From Apostichopus japonicus (taxonomy: Eukaryota > Echinodermata > Holothuroidea > Aspidochirotida > Stichopodidae), in assembly GCF_037975245.1 (NCBI RefSeq), contig NC_092564.1:26890984-26954983 (forward strand): a DNA stretch of 64,000 bases. Reading direction: 5' to 3'. Below are positions 36,600 to 49,479 of this stretch, one piece after another. The translations under genes and the position numbers were made by a program. The notes below the pieces were generated by a model. That model did not search any database. It was given only the letters and a program-made list of their open reading frames with translations, and had not been told where the DNA came from. How positions within the stretch are numbered: position 1 is the first letter of the stretch; every line of letters begins with the position of its first letter.

Positions 36600-37720
36600 C
36601 ATACTGTTGGAACAATCTGTTTTGATGTGGTACTGGACTGCCTGTGTTCATGTGGTACTGAAAAGTCTGTTTTGATGTGGTGCTGAACTGCCTGTGTTGA
36701 TGTGGTGCTGAACAGCCTGTGTTGATGTGGTGACTGAACAGTCTGTTCTGATGTGGTGCTGAACTGCCTGTGTAGATGTGGTGCTGAACTGCCAGTGTTG
36801 ATGTGGTGCTGAACGGTCTGTGTTGATGTGGTGCTGAACAGCCTGTTTTGATGTGGTGCTGAACAGTCTGTTTTGATGTGGTGCTGAACAGCTTGTGTTG
36901 ATGTGCTGCTGAACCATCTGTGTTGATGTGTTACTGAACCGCCTGTGTTGATGTGGTACTGAACAGTCTGTTTTGATGTGGTACTGAACAGTCTGTTTTG
37001 ATGTGGTTACTGAACAATTTGTTTGAGGTAGTACTGAACAGTCTATTTTTAAACTGCGGAATCCATTTTATTATGTCTTCATTTTATGATTGATATCAAT
37101 AAATTTTACTTCCTAAATTTTACTTACTTTCTTGATGTGGTGCTGAACAGCCTGTTTTGATGTGGTGCTGAACAGCCTGAGTTGATGTGGTGCTGAACCG
37201 TCTGTATTGATTTGGTGCTGAACAGCCTGTTTTGATGTGGTGCTGAACAGCCTGTGTTGATGTGGTGCTGAACAATCTGTTTGATGTAGTACTGAACAGT
37301 CTATTTTTAAGCTGCGGAATCCATTTTATTATGTCTTCATTTTATGATTGATATCAATAAATTTTACTTCCTAAATTTTACTTACTTTCTTGATGTGGTG
37401 CTGAACAGCCTGTGTTGATGTGATACTGAACACTCTGTTTTGATGTGGTGCTGAACAGCCTGTGTTGATGTGGTGCTGAACAGCCTGTTTTGATGTGGTG
37501 CTGAACAGTCTGTTTGATGTGGTACTGAACACTCTGTTTTGATGAGGTGCTGAACAGCCTGTGTTGATGTGGTACTGAACAGCCTGTTTTGATGTGGTGC
37601 TGGACAGCCTGTGTTGATGTGGTGCTGAACAGCCTGTTTTGATGTGGTGCTGAACAGCCTGTTTTCATGTGGTGCTGAACACTCTGTTTTGATGTGGTGG
37701 GGGTGGTGCTGAAGAGCTTG
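36600..37720. repeat. minisatellite, about 25-bp unit, next to transporter 3' end
   Basis: Units GATGTGGTGCTGAACAGCCT plus TTTT or GTGTT. A non-satellite block of about 120 bp (CTGCGGAATCCATTTTATTA region) is itself duplicated, at about 37030-37135 and 37280-37390. The array starts about 160 bp beyond the transporter stop codon, possibly in its 3' untranslated region. Confidence 0.95.
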
Positions 37721-37876
37721 GAAAAGCCTACTAGTACAGGAAAGGCTTCAATAGACAATATTTTGCCTGACAGGAAAAAATGTATTCTACATCAAATTTT
37801 TAAAACTAGTCAACGTCGGGCAACAATAGTATTGATTTGTAAGGATGGACGTGTCTTCTTCATGGCTGTCTCACCC

Positions 37877-40800
37877 TCATATGTTACAGCCATCCAACCG
37901 CTTCACGTTCAAACCTATTGTTAGGATGAGACCTGAAAATTAAAAGAAAGGATAGTCAAGTGTTGATCTATTACAGTTTAGTATACCCACACACAGACGG
38001 ACAAACGGACAGATCGGGAGGGATTGGCGGTGATAGAAGATAATGGGGTTAGGGGATTGGGATACAAGAGCTTTAGACTCGGAAAATGAAATCTGTCAGT
38101 CACTTCCAGGCTAGGGTTATCGTCAAATTAAGTACAAACGATGGCATAATTGTCCTGTCTGTCACACATGGCAGTTGCTTGTTGGCCAGTGCCGTTAGTA
38201 GCTTCGGGCAGCAGTGTAGGATGATATGATTGACAATTAAACATAGATCCCGATATATTGTGGAGGTGAATTGTAATTACCAACCTAGCAAAAGATGAAG
38301 ATGCACTACGGCCAGGCTACTCAACCTGGGGTCCGCGGACCCCTAGGGGGTCCGTGAAATTTATTTGGGGGTCCGTGAGGTCAAAGGGGTCCGCAGGGGG
38401 TCCGTGAAAAAATAGGGGTCCATGAAAAAAATAAGGGTCCGCGAAAGCCGAAGAAGTTCGTGAAAAATGGAATGAGAGATATAGTCGAAGGAAGAAGTAT
38501 GTATGCCTCTAGAAATCTAGGCTAGGCTAGCCGTCAATACGTCGGACCCTGATGATCAGAACTTATCGTCAGTAGTCGATAAATGTTGAATCGTGCGTTC
38601 CCCCGATGAAAACAAGTAATATAGTTTCTCATTGGTATACATTCGGTGAGGTATGGATAACATGCCACCCGAGTGTTGTGTATAACTTAACTGCACACTA
38701 TACATCCTAATATGCAGAACAATAACTATGATGCGTTGCTCACTGTTGACACAGCGAAGCGCGGTAGTTATAAGGCTTTGGTGGAGGAAAAGTTATAACT
38801 AACTTGGATTTGACACAAAAAACGGTGCCATTTGCAGCTATCTCTGACAAAGAAAACCCATAATTCTCCTAACCTCATGCAGAATCAACCAGTTTGTATC
38901 TGACAACTCATCGCTTCCAAATTAAAATTTAATTGGGAAATATATAATTTGAAAGTAAGAATTTCCAAGAAGGCCTATGCCTAGCAATACTTGCAGGTCT
39001 AGGAAAACTGCATTCCAGGCCCAGAAAAATGCATTTCTAAACATAAATTCTTGAACATAAATTTACTTCAAAAGTCACAAAATAATGCACCATTTCGCAT
39101 CTAACCCTCAAATATTGAAAAAAATTCAAAAGGGGGGGGACACCTCCTCCCCTTATACCCCTCCCCCAGGCCGGCGGTCACTGTCCGGGGGTCCTCCAAA
39201 TATTTCAGTTTATCTCAAGGGGTCCCTGGATAGAAAAAGGTTGAGAACCTAGGCACTACGGAGATGGGTAAGGGGGTAAGGATAGGGGTTATGAGATAGG
39301 ATAGGAGCTTTACTTACCAACCATACTTATGTATTTACCAGTGGCGGTGGAACCGGGGGGGCTTGGGGGGCTCAGGCCCCCAATGAAGAAGCTGAGGGGG
39401 CAAATGCATGATAAGCCCCCCCAATATTTACCAAGGCTCCGAAACGTGCAACTGCCCATTTTTCAATGCATACTTGTCGATCTGTCCGATGCACACGTAT
39501 ACTATATAGGTGTAATAACATTGGTAAATGCTGGGGGGACCCTCGGCCCGTCCCCTGGCTATAGACCACATTGTCACCCCAACCGCGTATTCACGCCGCA
39601 TGAAAAGTGGAAGCAGGAATAGCTACTCTCTTAAAACACCATCGAATATACAAATTACAATGTTTTTACAGATTTTTACGTGCAATCTGAGAAATTGCAG
39701 GCTTGAGACCCATATTTTAGGGCTAGGTATTCGCAGCATAAACACTCGGGAAGTGCCGTTTCCGGCCATCTGGGGGTTTGAAAAACCCAAAATTTTCTTG
39801 TACGCTCCGCGCCAACTGATGGTGGCGCTCCACTTAGATAGTCTCCACACATTAGCCCCCCCCCAATACTTTTCCCGTTCCGCCGCGCCTGGTATTTACC
39901 AACCAATTAGATATGGGTAGGGGGTTAGAGGGAAAAGGTAGAGGATAGGAGATAGTATAGGTGATAGAGATAGGAGAGGTGATAGGGAAAGGGCAGGAGC
40001 TGTACTAACTAACCATGCTTATGTATTTACCAACCAATTAGACATGGATAGGGGGTAAGGGGGTACAGGTAGAGGATAGGAGATAGGATAGGTGATAGGA
40101 TAGGTGATAGGATAGGAGATAGGATAGGTGATAGGATAGGTGATAGGATAGGTGATAGGAGAGGATAGGAACTCTACCTATGATTGACAAGGTAGTGAGA
40201 TAGGATTGGAGATGGTATGTAATAGGATAGGTGATAGGATAGGAGATAGGATAGGTGATAGGATAGGAGATAGGATAGGTGATAGGATAGGAGATAGGAT
40301 AGGTGATAGGATAGGAGATAGTATGTAATAGGATAGGTGATAGGATAGGAGATAGGATAGGAGATAGGATAGGTGATAGGATAGGAGATAGTATGTAATA
40401 GGATGTATGATAGAATTGTACTTACCAACCATGCTGAAACCACCTACAAGTTGGAAGAGACCAATCCACCCCAGGGTGTCCTGCATGGTTGTAGCTAAAA
40501 ACGCTGCTGCCACTGATGCTATTGTAATAGATGTGAACAATAGACCATAGTTTGGGCCAAAGTGGTCCATGCCAAAGGCTCTGTTAACGAAATCCAAAGA
40601 AAAAAGAATAATGCATCTTACCAAAGTGATGAAGTTGATTCTTTTGTACAAATGATAGAGATATGTGATAGGATAGGATAGGATAGAATATTAATCATTT
40701 GGTTCAATCCATCTAATTGGATCGGACCAATAACCATTTCTTCGATCCAATTAGTAGGTTTGAAGCAACTGATGAAATCAATTCGTTTGAACAAATGACA

Positions 40801-43800
40801 CGTTCAGACAGATTGATAATTCGTAACTGTTGGATCCAAGCGATTGATAGAAGTTGGTTCAATACCCATGAACAAGCTAGATAGTTAATTCGTTCAAATT
40901 TTTTGTTTCGCATCGATTCTTTTAAACCAACAACAGAATACATTCTAACAAATTGATCATTCGTAATTGTTGCCAATCTATAGAAGTTGCTTCAAACCAC
41001 TGAACAAACTGTACTCGGTTAATTCGTTCAAATTGAAAAGGTGTTTTTCCAATCGCACTAATGTGCAAAACATATCAATCATTCATTCAAATGAATTGAT
41101 AACAGTTGGTTCAAAGGAATTGATATTGTTAGTCGGTCCGAACCAACTAATTGGATAGAACCAAGAACCAATGGTTAACCCATTGGTTCCACGTGACTCA
41201 CAATATCATTCCTTTGAACCAACAAATAATTAATAAGTTCAAACCAATTGATAATTTGTAATTTGTATGAACGAATCAAAAATATTTGGGAATGACCCCA
41301 TGCCATTGTAAATTAGCGACTTACCTGGCAGTTACTGTTGGGAATAGAGCAAAATTCCCCGAAAATGTAAAAAAGATTGCACAGACCCAGAACAGGTACA
41401 TCACCTCACCACCAAGTGAAGTAAGTCCAAATGTAAACAGCAACACTGCTCCAGATGTAGTAAGGAAGCACATGGCCATCTGAAGGATCAAAACTTGTAA
41501 ACTGAATAATCTCTTAACGTCTGTTTACTATCGAAGGTGTACCAATTTGCCACATAAAGCTAAAGAAGTTGTGTGCATTGTGGAAGGTTGTCTTCAAATC
41601 AACTCTTGCAAGAACAAAAAACAATCACATAGACCACATGTCTAGTGATGACAGCACAGCTTTTCATAGAAGAAATTGGCAGATATTTGGACATGAGACA
41701 AATGGTAAACATGGAAGCCAGAGCAGTTGTCTTTTATATATCTATGATTCACATTATTAGGGAATCCCAATAACCAATAAATAACTGCACTCACACACTT
41801 TATCAGAGATTGCATTATATGCGACCTTCAGGCTACGTGGCATTTGGTTGCACAAAATATTAACATTAGACGTGTGCATTCACGGCATCATCAAAGTTCT
41901 GTTTCCAAACAGTTTGCCAATTATTGCTTCATGAATTTAAAACTACATAAAAATACCTATGTTGCTTGTTCTTTCCCTAACCCCCCCCTCCCCCACTCCC
42001 CCAACCATACACATAACTGAGGTCTCTGCTAGCCAAATTTCATGCACCATAAGTAGTTTTCTGACCTTATATGATGCTTTATCAGCAAACTGACCCCAGA
42101 AGATTCTGCCAAAAGCATTGAAGATGGAGCTGACAGACCCAGCAACTGCTAGAAACTGATCGCTATCGATAAAGGTCTGGCCAAAAGCCTGCGGGAGAGA
42201 TAAACATTCTCTCAAATTTTAGTGAATACAAAAAGAAGAGCAACAGGTACAATGGAGTTAACATGATTGCTTACACAAATTACAGATTAATCGGTACTAC
42301 TGTACATATGGTGATTGCTTACACAAATTACAGATTAATCGGTACTACTGTACATATGGTAATTGCTTACACAAATTACAGATTAATCGGTACTATATAT
42401 ATGGTGATTGCTCACACAAATTACAGATTAATCGGTACTACATATGGTGATTGCTTACACAAATTACAGATTAATCGGTACTATATATGGTGATTGCTTA
42501 CACAAATTACAGATTAATCGGTACTATATATGGTGATTGCTTACACAAATTACAGATTAATCGGTACTATATATGGTGATTGCTCACACAAATTACAGAT
42601 TAATCGGTACTATATATGGTGATTGCGTACAAGACAAGATTACATAATAATCATTACTGTGTGGAGATTGCTTGCAAGATAACAGATTGATTGGTACTAC
42701 AGGGAGTTTATTCACAAGATTAAAATTTTATTGGTACTATGTGGAGATTGCTTACAAGATTATATATTAAACGGTACTATGTGGTGATTGCTCACATAAT
42801 ATGATCACAGAATAGTCATTACTATGTGGTGATTGCTGACAAAATAACAGATGAATCGTTCTATGGACACTGCTGACAATATTGCAGATTTATCGGTACT
42901 ATGTGGTGATTGCTCACATTATATGATCACAGAATAGTCATTACTATGTGGTGATTGCTGACAAAATAACAGATTAATCGTTCTATGGAGACTGCTGACA
43001 ATATTGCAGATTTATCGGTACTATGTGGTGATTGCTCACATAATATGATCACAGAATAGTCATTACTATGTGGTGATTGCTTACAAAATAACAGATTAAT
43101 CGTTCTATGGAGACTGCTGACAATATTACAGATTTATCGGTACTATGTGGTGATTGCTCACATTATATGATCACAGAATAATCATTACTATGTGGTGATT
43201 GCTTAAAAAATAACAGATTAATAGTTCCATGGAGACTGCTGGCTCGGTACTATGTGGTGATTGCTCACATTATATGATCACAGAATAGTCATTACTATGT
43301 GGTGATTGCTTACAAAATAACAAATTAATCGTTCTATGGAGACTGCTGACAATATTTCATATTTATTGGTCCAATGGAGATTGCTGACATGATTACAAAC
43401 TAATGGGTACTATGCAGATTGCTAACAATATTACAGATTAATCAGTACTACGTGGGGATTGCTTTCAATATTACAGATTAATCATCACCACGGAGATTGA
43501 TTACATTAGTCGGTACTATGTTGTAGTGCTGATAGTCGACTCTTTCCTTTGTAGTCTATTAATCCCACAGCTCTTCTCGCGATTACTCGGTTACAGTTAT
43601 GACATCATCACTGTCATGTTTACATTGCAGAAAAACAGTCAAAACAAATCTTTCTCCATGGTGCACTGTCTTTATTTGTTCTTTCATGTCTTAATGTGTG
43701 GTGTCCAAATCATGTTAAAACATCTACCAATCCTTCCGTTTAAGTCAAAATTATTTGATGAATCTAGGCTACTACAACTACTATCATTAATGAAAACAAA

Positions 43801-46800
43801 CGTGCAAACAATGAATAGATGTAACACCTTTCGGCGGTGTGATGGTTAGTATGCAAGAGTTTTCTGTAGAAGGACGTTCAACGTTCTAGGCTAGGCTCTA
43901 GCCTAGTGCGATAGCAGGCACATATTTTGCACATTGAAATGAAACAATCACACTTGATCAGACATCTGATAAATACGAACCAGGCAAGTTAAGAAGTAAC
44001 TGTAAACAAGTTTGATTGTATGACAAATACTTTGGCAATCGTAAAAGATTAATAACTCGCGAATTTGCAATTACGCGCAATGATCAAACATTGCTAGAAC
44101 TGAATGTTGCACTGAAGAAGAAGCCTATTACTGACAAGTAAACTATGAATCTAACTGGAGCAGTTGCTTGCCAATATTTAACACAACACAGTGCTAGTGT
44201 AGCATTATGAGAACCTGTACTTTTGCAATATTTGCTGACAAACTGCTTAAGTATTGTTTTTGGTAGGTTAGGCCATTTTTCAAAGCAGATTATGTGTAGT
44301 GCTACTGTAGCTTGTAGTCGAGTAATCGCTATTAAGGTTTTGAGCGCGATTAATCAAACTTCCAAAGTGTAATCGCGAACACTGGCGATTAATCGATTAC
44401 GACTATCAGCACTTCTATGCTGAGATGGGTCACATGATGATTACAGAATTACCAGACCTATCTGGATATTGTTTACATAATGATATGCAATCAGTATTGT
44501 ACTTGTGGTTCCTCAAGCAACGATTTCTTAATTGGTCTGTGGAAAAGGAATGGTTAGCAGATTTTGTCCTCAACAGACTTAAATGATTTTCAAGGCTTCA
44601 CTCCAACTCAAAGATATGCAAAGTTGGCAAGTTTGAAAGTTTTCAAGGTTAAGACCCACTGTGCAGAAGGTTTTGATAATCAAAGGATAGCTTCAAGAAA
44701 TTTTGTGAAACTTTTGCAAACCAACAAACTGAAAGACATTTTAAATATTTTTCTTCAATTCTAGAACCTCAGCTAAATTATCATGTGCAGCTTCACATGA
44801 CACAAATGCTAATTCAGTGCAATAAATAATAAAAAAAATATTGTTTACATGAAAAAACAATCACACACTCAGGGTATCTCATTACCATCTCTGTAAAGTT
44901 AAATGGCTGTTCTAGGTTATTTCTAGAGGGGGGGGGGGGGGGAAGACTTTGACTATGCACTGCCTAGCCCACCGCTTTCAGCTGATGCATTTCTTGTAGG
45001 TCGTATAAAATTTAACTGCAGGAGTATTAATAACACTCTGGTAGATATACCTACCTTGTAAAGGGACGGAACGATCACAATGATCTGGGCGTTGACTGCA
45101 AAAGTGAACCATAGAATCCAAAATGGCCAATGTCTGATGACTTCTAGAGGGGTATAAATGTTCCCAGAGGACTTGGGGTCTTGATAAATCTGTTCCTCTG
45201 GTACTCTCGGGAAATGAGTGGGGTGATACTCTTCAGAGGAAGAATCATCATCTTCATCGTCAGATATGAGGTTGGACTTGACGCTCAGCGTACGCAGCTG
45301 CAAAGAGGGAGGAACACTCAAAGTTAATTTGCAGGCATTATTTGGACACTTTGGCGGTAAAGACAAGTCTGCATATCTGTTATAATAGGTGGCTTCTACA
45401 TGTTAGCTTTGCTAAAACATACATATCCTCCCAAACAGCCCCATTGGATTGCAAGGAAAATATGCATCATCACTTCACATCTGTCCCTACTCCATACACA
45501 TCACTACACAATTTCTCTCCCTTCCCCTAAACACATATCTACACACCTCTACTCATCCCACATACATCACTACACATCTCTTGTCCTGACTTCACATTTC
45601 ACTACACAACTTCTCTCCTTATCTCAACTATCCATACATGTACATCACTACACAACTTCTCTCCCTACCTCAACTATCCTTGTACATCACTACACAACTT
45701 CTCTCCCTACCTCAACTACCCACGTATATCACTACACAACTTCTCTCCCTACCTCAACTACCCATGTACATCACTACACAACTTCTCTCCCTACCCTCAA
45801 CTACCCATGTACATCACTACACAACTTCTCTCCCTACCTCAACTACCCATGTATATCACTACACAACTTCTCTCCCTACCTCAACTACCCATGTACATCA
45901 CTACACAACTTCTCTCCCTACCTCAACTATCCTTGTACATCACTACACAACTTCTCTCCCTACCTCAACTACCCATGTATATCACTACACAACTTCTCTC
46001 CCTACCTCAACTACCCATGTATATCACTACACAACTTCTCTCCCTACCTCAACTATCCTTGTACATCACTACACAACTTCTCTCCCTACCTCAACTACCC
46101 ATGTATATCACTACACAACTTCTCTCCCTACCTCAACTACCCATGTATTTCACTACACAACTTCTCTCCCTACCTCAACTACCACCCATGTATATCACTA
46201 CACAACTTCTCTCCCTACCTCAACTACCACCCATGTACATCACTACACAACTTCTCTCCCTACCTCAACTATCCTTGTACATCACTACACAACTTCTCTC
46301 CCTACCCCAAAACACACACACTGCACTAAACACCCCCCCCCCCCACCTGCCCACACACACACAAGGAGCAGTGTCTATACTGTTCATGGCAGATCCATAA
46401 TGAGGGTAATAAATGCAGTTTATGATATTATACCTGTTGTGGACGTGGTGGATTGCTGATGAGACAAACTCCAATCATTTGCATGAGCAGAAATATTCCA
46501 GCCTGCAGTAGGAAACATGAGGGTACCCTCTTTAGCAGTGATGGCTGGTCGTAATACCTGTGAGAAAAGCAATACCAAACATATTCATCTGGTTTTAAAA
46601 ACTTCCATATCAACAAAATGTAATGCTCTGATGATTAAATATCAAATACAAAGCAAGTTTAATACTGTTAACGTTATTGTTCATATTGAATACTAGCTGC
46701 GCATGACTTTATGAGGAATCTCAACACCTCTTTATCTGGTTAAGTAATAGCCATTGGCCCTCAGACAACACAAATATATCCTAGTGTCCCAATTGGCATC

Positions 46801-49309
46801 CATTCTTATAAGGCCTTATCCAATGATACACAATGTCCATCAGAGACTTTCTTTGCATTTATGATTTGACAACATTGGGGTTAATACTACACACTCCATC
46901 ACATGCAGAGGTGGGAGGGGGTTGTGGAAGGACCTTCAAATCTCCTGATAATCACACCAATAGAACATCATGTTACCTTAAAGTGGGAAGAATTTAACTT
47001 TTGGAAGACTTTTCTGAAATATTCATGTGCATAAAAAAAGCTCCTTGAACTCAAATCCCAATCCCAACTGAATCAAAGTTTTGTTTCTGGATACAAATAT
47101 TCATGATAAGTTTCTGAGTTTATACGTTAATAAGTTTCTGAATAAACCAGTGGGGAATGACAGTTTTAAGTGACATTAGATGAGCTAAAGGGAGCCTTTG
47201 TTTTTCTGATTGTTCTCTTTAACTTGTAAATCTTATTGCACCAGATAGATAAAAGAAGAGACGGTTAAAGTACAATGTAGATGGGTTGATCATGCTTAAA
47301 GGAGGAAACTGTCTCTCTGATGACAATTAAAGTGAGCTTTTAAGTTCATCACGTTTGGTCCCATAGATATTAGCATGCTGAAAAGTTCCTCCTTTAAGCT
47401 TTTGGAAAGTTCTCTCTGATAGGGTTTAACCATTAGTTGCTACTACCTACTGTAGGAGGATTTCAATTGATAAACATCCCAGTGAAGGAAAATAATTAAA
47501 TAAGTTAAACACTTTAGTATACTAAAAAATTTACCTTGAGAAGGGAGTGTCACGTAGTGACATTTTGGAATTAAAAATTAAAGTATCTGAACTGTTTCAC
47601 ATTTTTCGAAAGTTTTAATCTTTCGCTTCTTAAGATTCTCTCTTTAAGTTCTGTCTGTATGAGAACTTAACTGCTTGGTATCTTGCATATATAATTGTAT
47701 ACACACATTAAACCTATTCAACTTGTTGATGTTTGTTTCAGAAAGCAACGGCCTATGAAGACTAAAAGATGTCAACATGAACAAACAAAATGACATCTGT
47801 TCAGGTGTATACAGTATGCCTCTGGTGAAATATGCTGGATTTAAAATCACACAAATGGGGATGGCATTCACAAGAAATATCAAACCTTTAGCAAGGTCAA
47901 TGAAAAAGAACTTTACAATTGGTCGGTTAAATTTTCAACCCTCACAAGTTGAAGAACTTAAAACAGACGCACGCACACACATGTATCAGTATCTGATCTA
48001 TGTGGTAGAGATACTTGTCACGAAACAAACATCCCCAAACTGGCGAGAAAATTGACATTACATCTGTGAGAGAGCTGATATCAAGTACTTAAAGATTCTT
48101 CACGTGCAAAGTTGAAGGACTTGATCAAGTCTAAACATGACATCAGCGAACCACACATGCTTTTTTTTCTATTTCTTTGTAATTTGTTCGTCTTCTATAA
48201 TTTGGAGATTTGCGAAATGTTGAATCTAAAATACCGAAACTGGTTTACATGACACGATGGTAGCATATAGTTTCAGGGGCATACCTAGTCATATGCTACC
48301 TTGAAACTATCATCTATGAAAGAAGAATATTAAGCAAAGAGAAAGCAAACAGATTTGAGATCTTAGCCAGCATCATGACATCACATGATTCTATTTTAAC
48401 AAATTGGCAGCTCACAGACACATCAAGTTAAAGGTCTGCTGTATAGACCCCAACTATAGCACGCTAAAGTTTCTTGAGATATACGTATTATTTGACCCGC
48501 CTTGGTGGTAAAATGACCTCTTTTTACCAATTAGCCTCCAATGCCTGCCACATATTGTTGCTTGTATGAGGAACCTTGTGTGAACCATGTGTGATTAACT
48601 ACACTGTAGACATGAACATATTTCCACAGTGTTTACATAAAGAGCCTAATGATCTAAAGAAGCTATGCAGGCTAATTGCAGAGTCTGAGGTCGATTTACA
48701 ACCGTGGCAGGTAGATTACATAATCACAAACTTTCCTAGCTATAGCATGCTATAATTGGAGCCAATAAAGCATATATCTTTAAGGTACAGTAGGATGTAA
48801 CACTAGGATCTGCCATATATAACCTACACTAAGAGATGATGATTGGGTTTGTGATCTACTTAAGGTTGGTATATATAGGTATCAGATTACAACAAGAAGA
48901 TGGTGCTATCTATTAAAAGGTAACCGGTTTGATAGGGCAGAGGTTAATAGAGTGAACGTCCTCAACAAGGAAATGAAGCTATTGTGAACTGCGATGCAAG
49001 GCAATCAAACATGTGAGAATGGGTCCCGTTGAACGCCATGCCCTGGTTCAGATTTGTAGTGTAAACGTACTAAACGCAGATCAGACCAGTGATTTTGGCC
49101 TCATGATAGACTAGGATATGAAGGATCTAGGTCCACGCTCAGGGTTACACTTGTAATGCAAACAGAGCTCGGGCTATTAGATGAATTCAAACCACAATAA
49201 AGCATAGCCATAATAAGAGGCGATGGATGAATATGAAAACAGAATAGATATATATAGGCTATATACCTATATATACAGTAGGTATAGGTTTATACATATA
49301 TATACATAC

Positions 49310-49387
<78 letters not shown>

Positions 49388-49401
49388 TATATATATATAC
49401 T

Positions 49402-49479
<78 letters not shown>

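Noticed and set aside
37378-37758. 126-codon minus-strand frame rich in His/Gln/Ser/Thr
   Set aside because: 25-bp minisatellite shadow.
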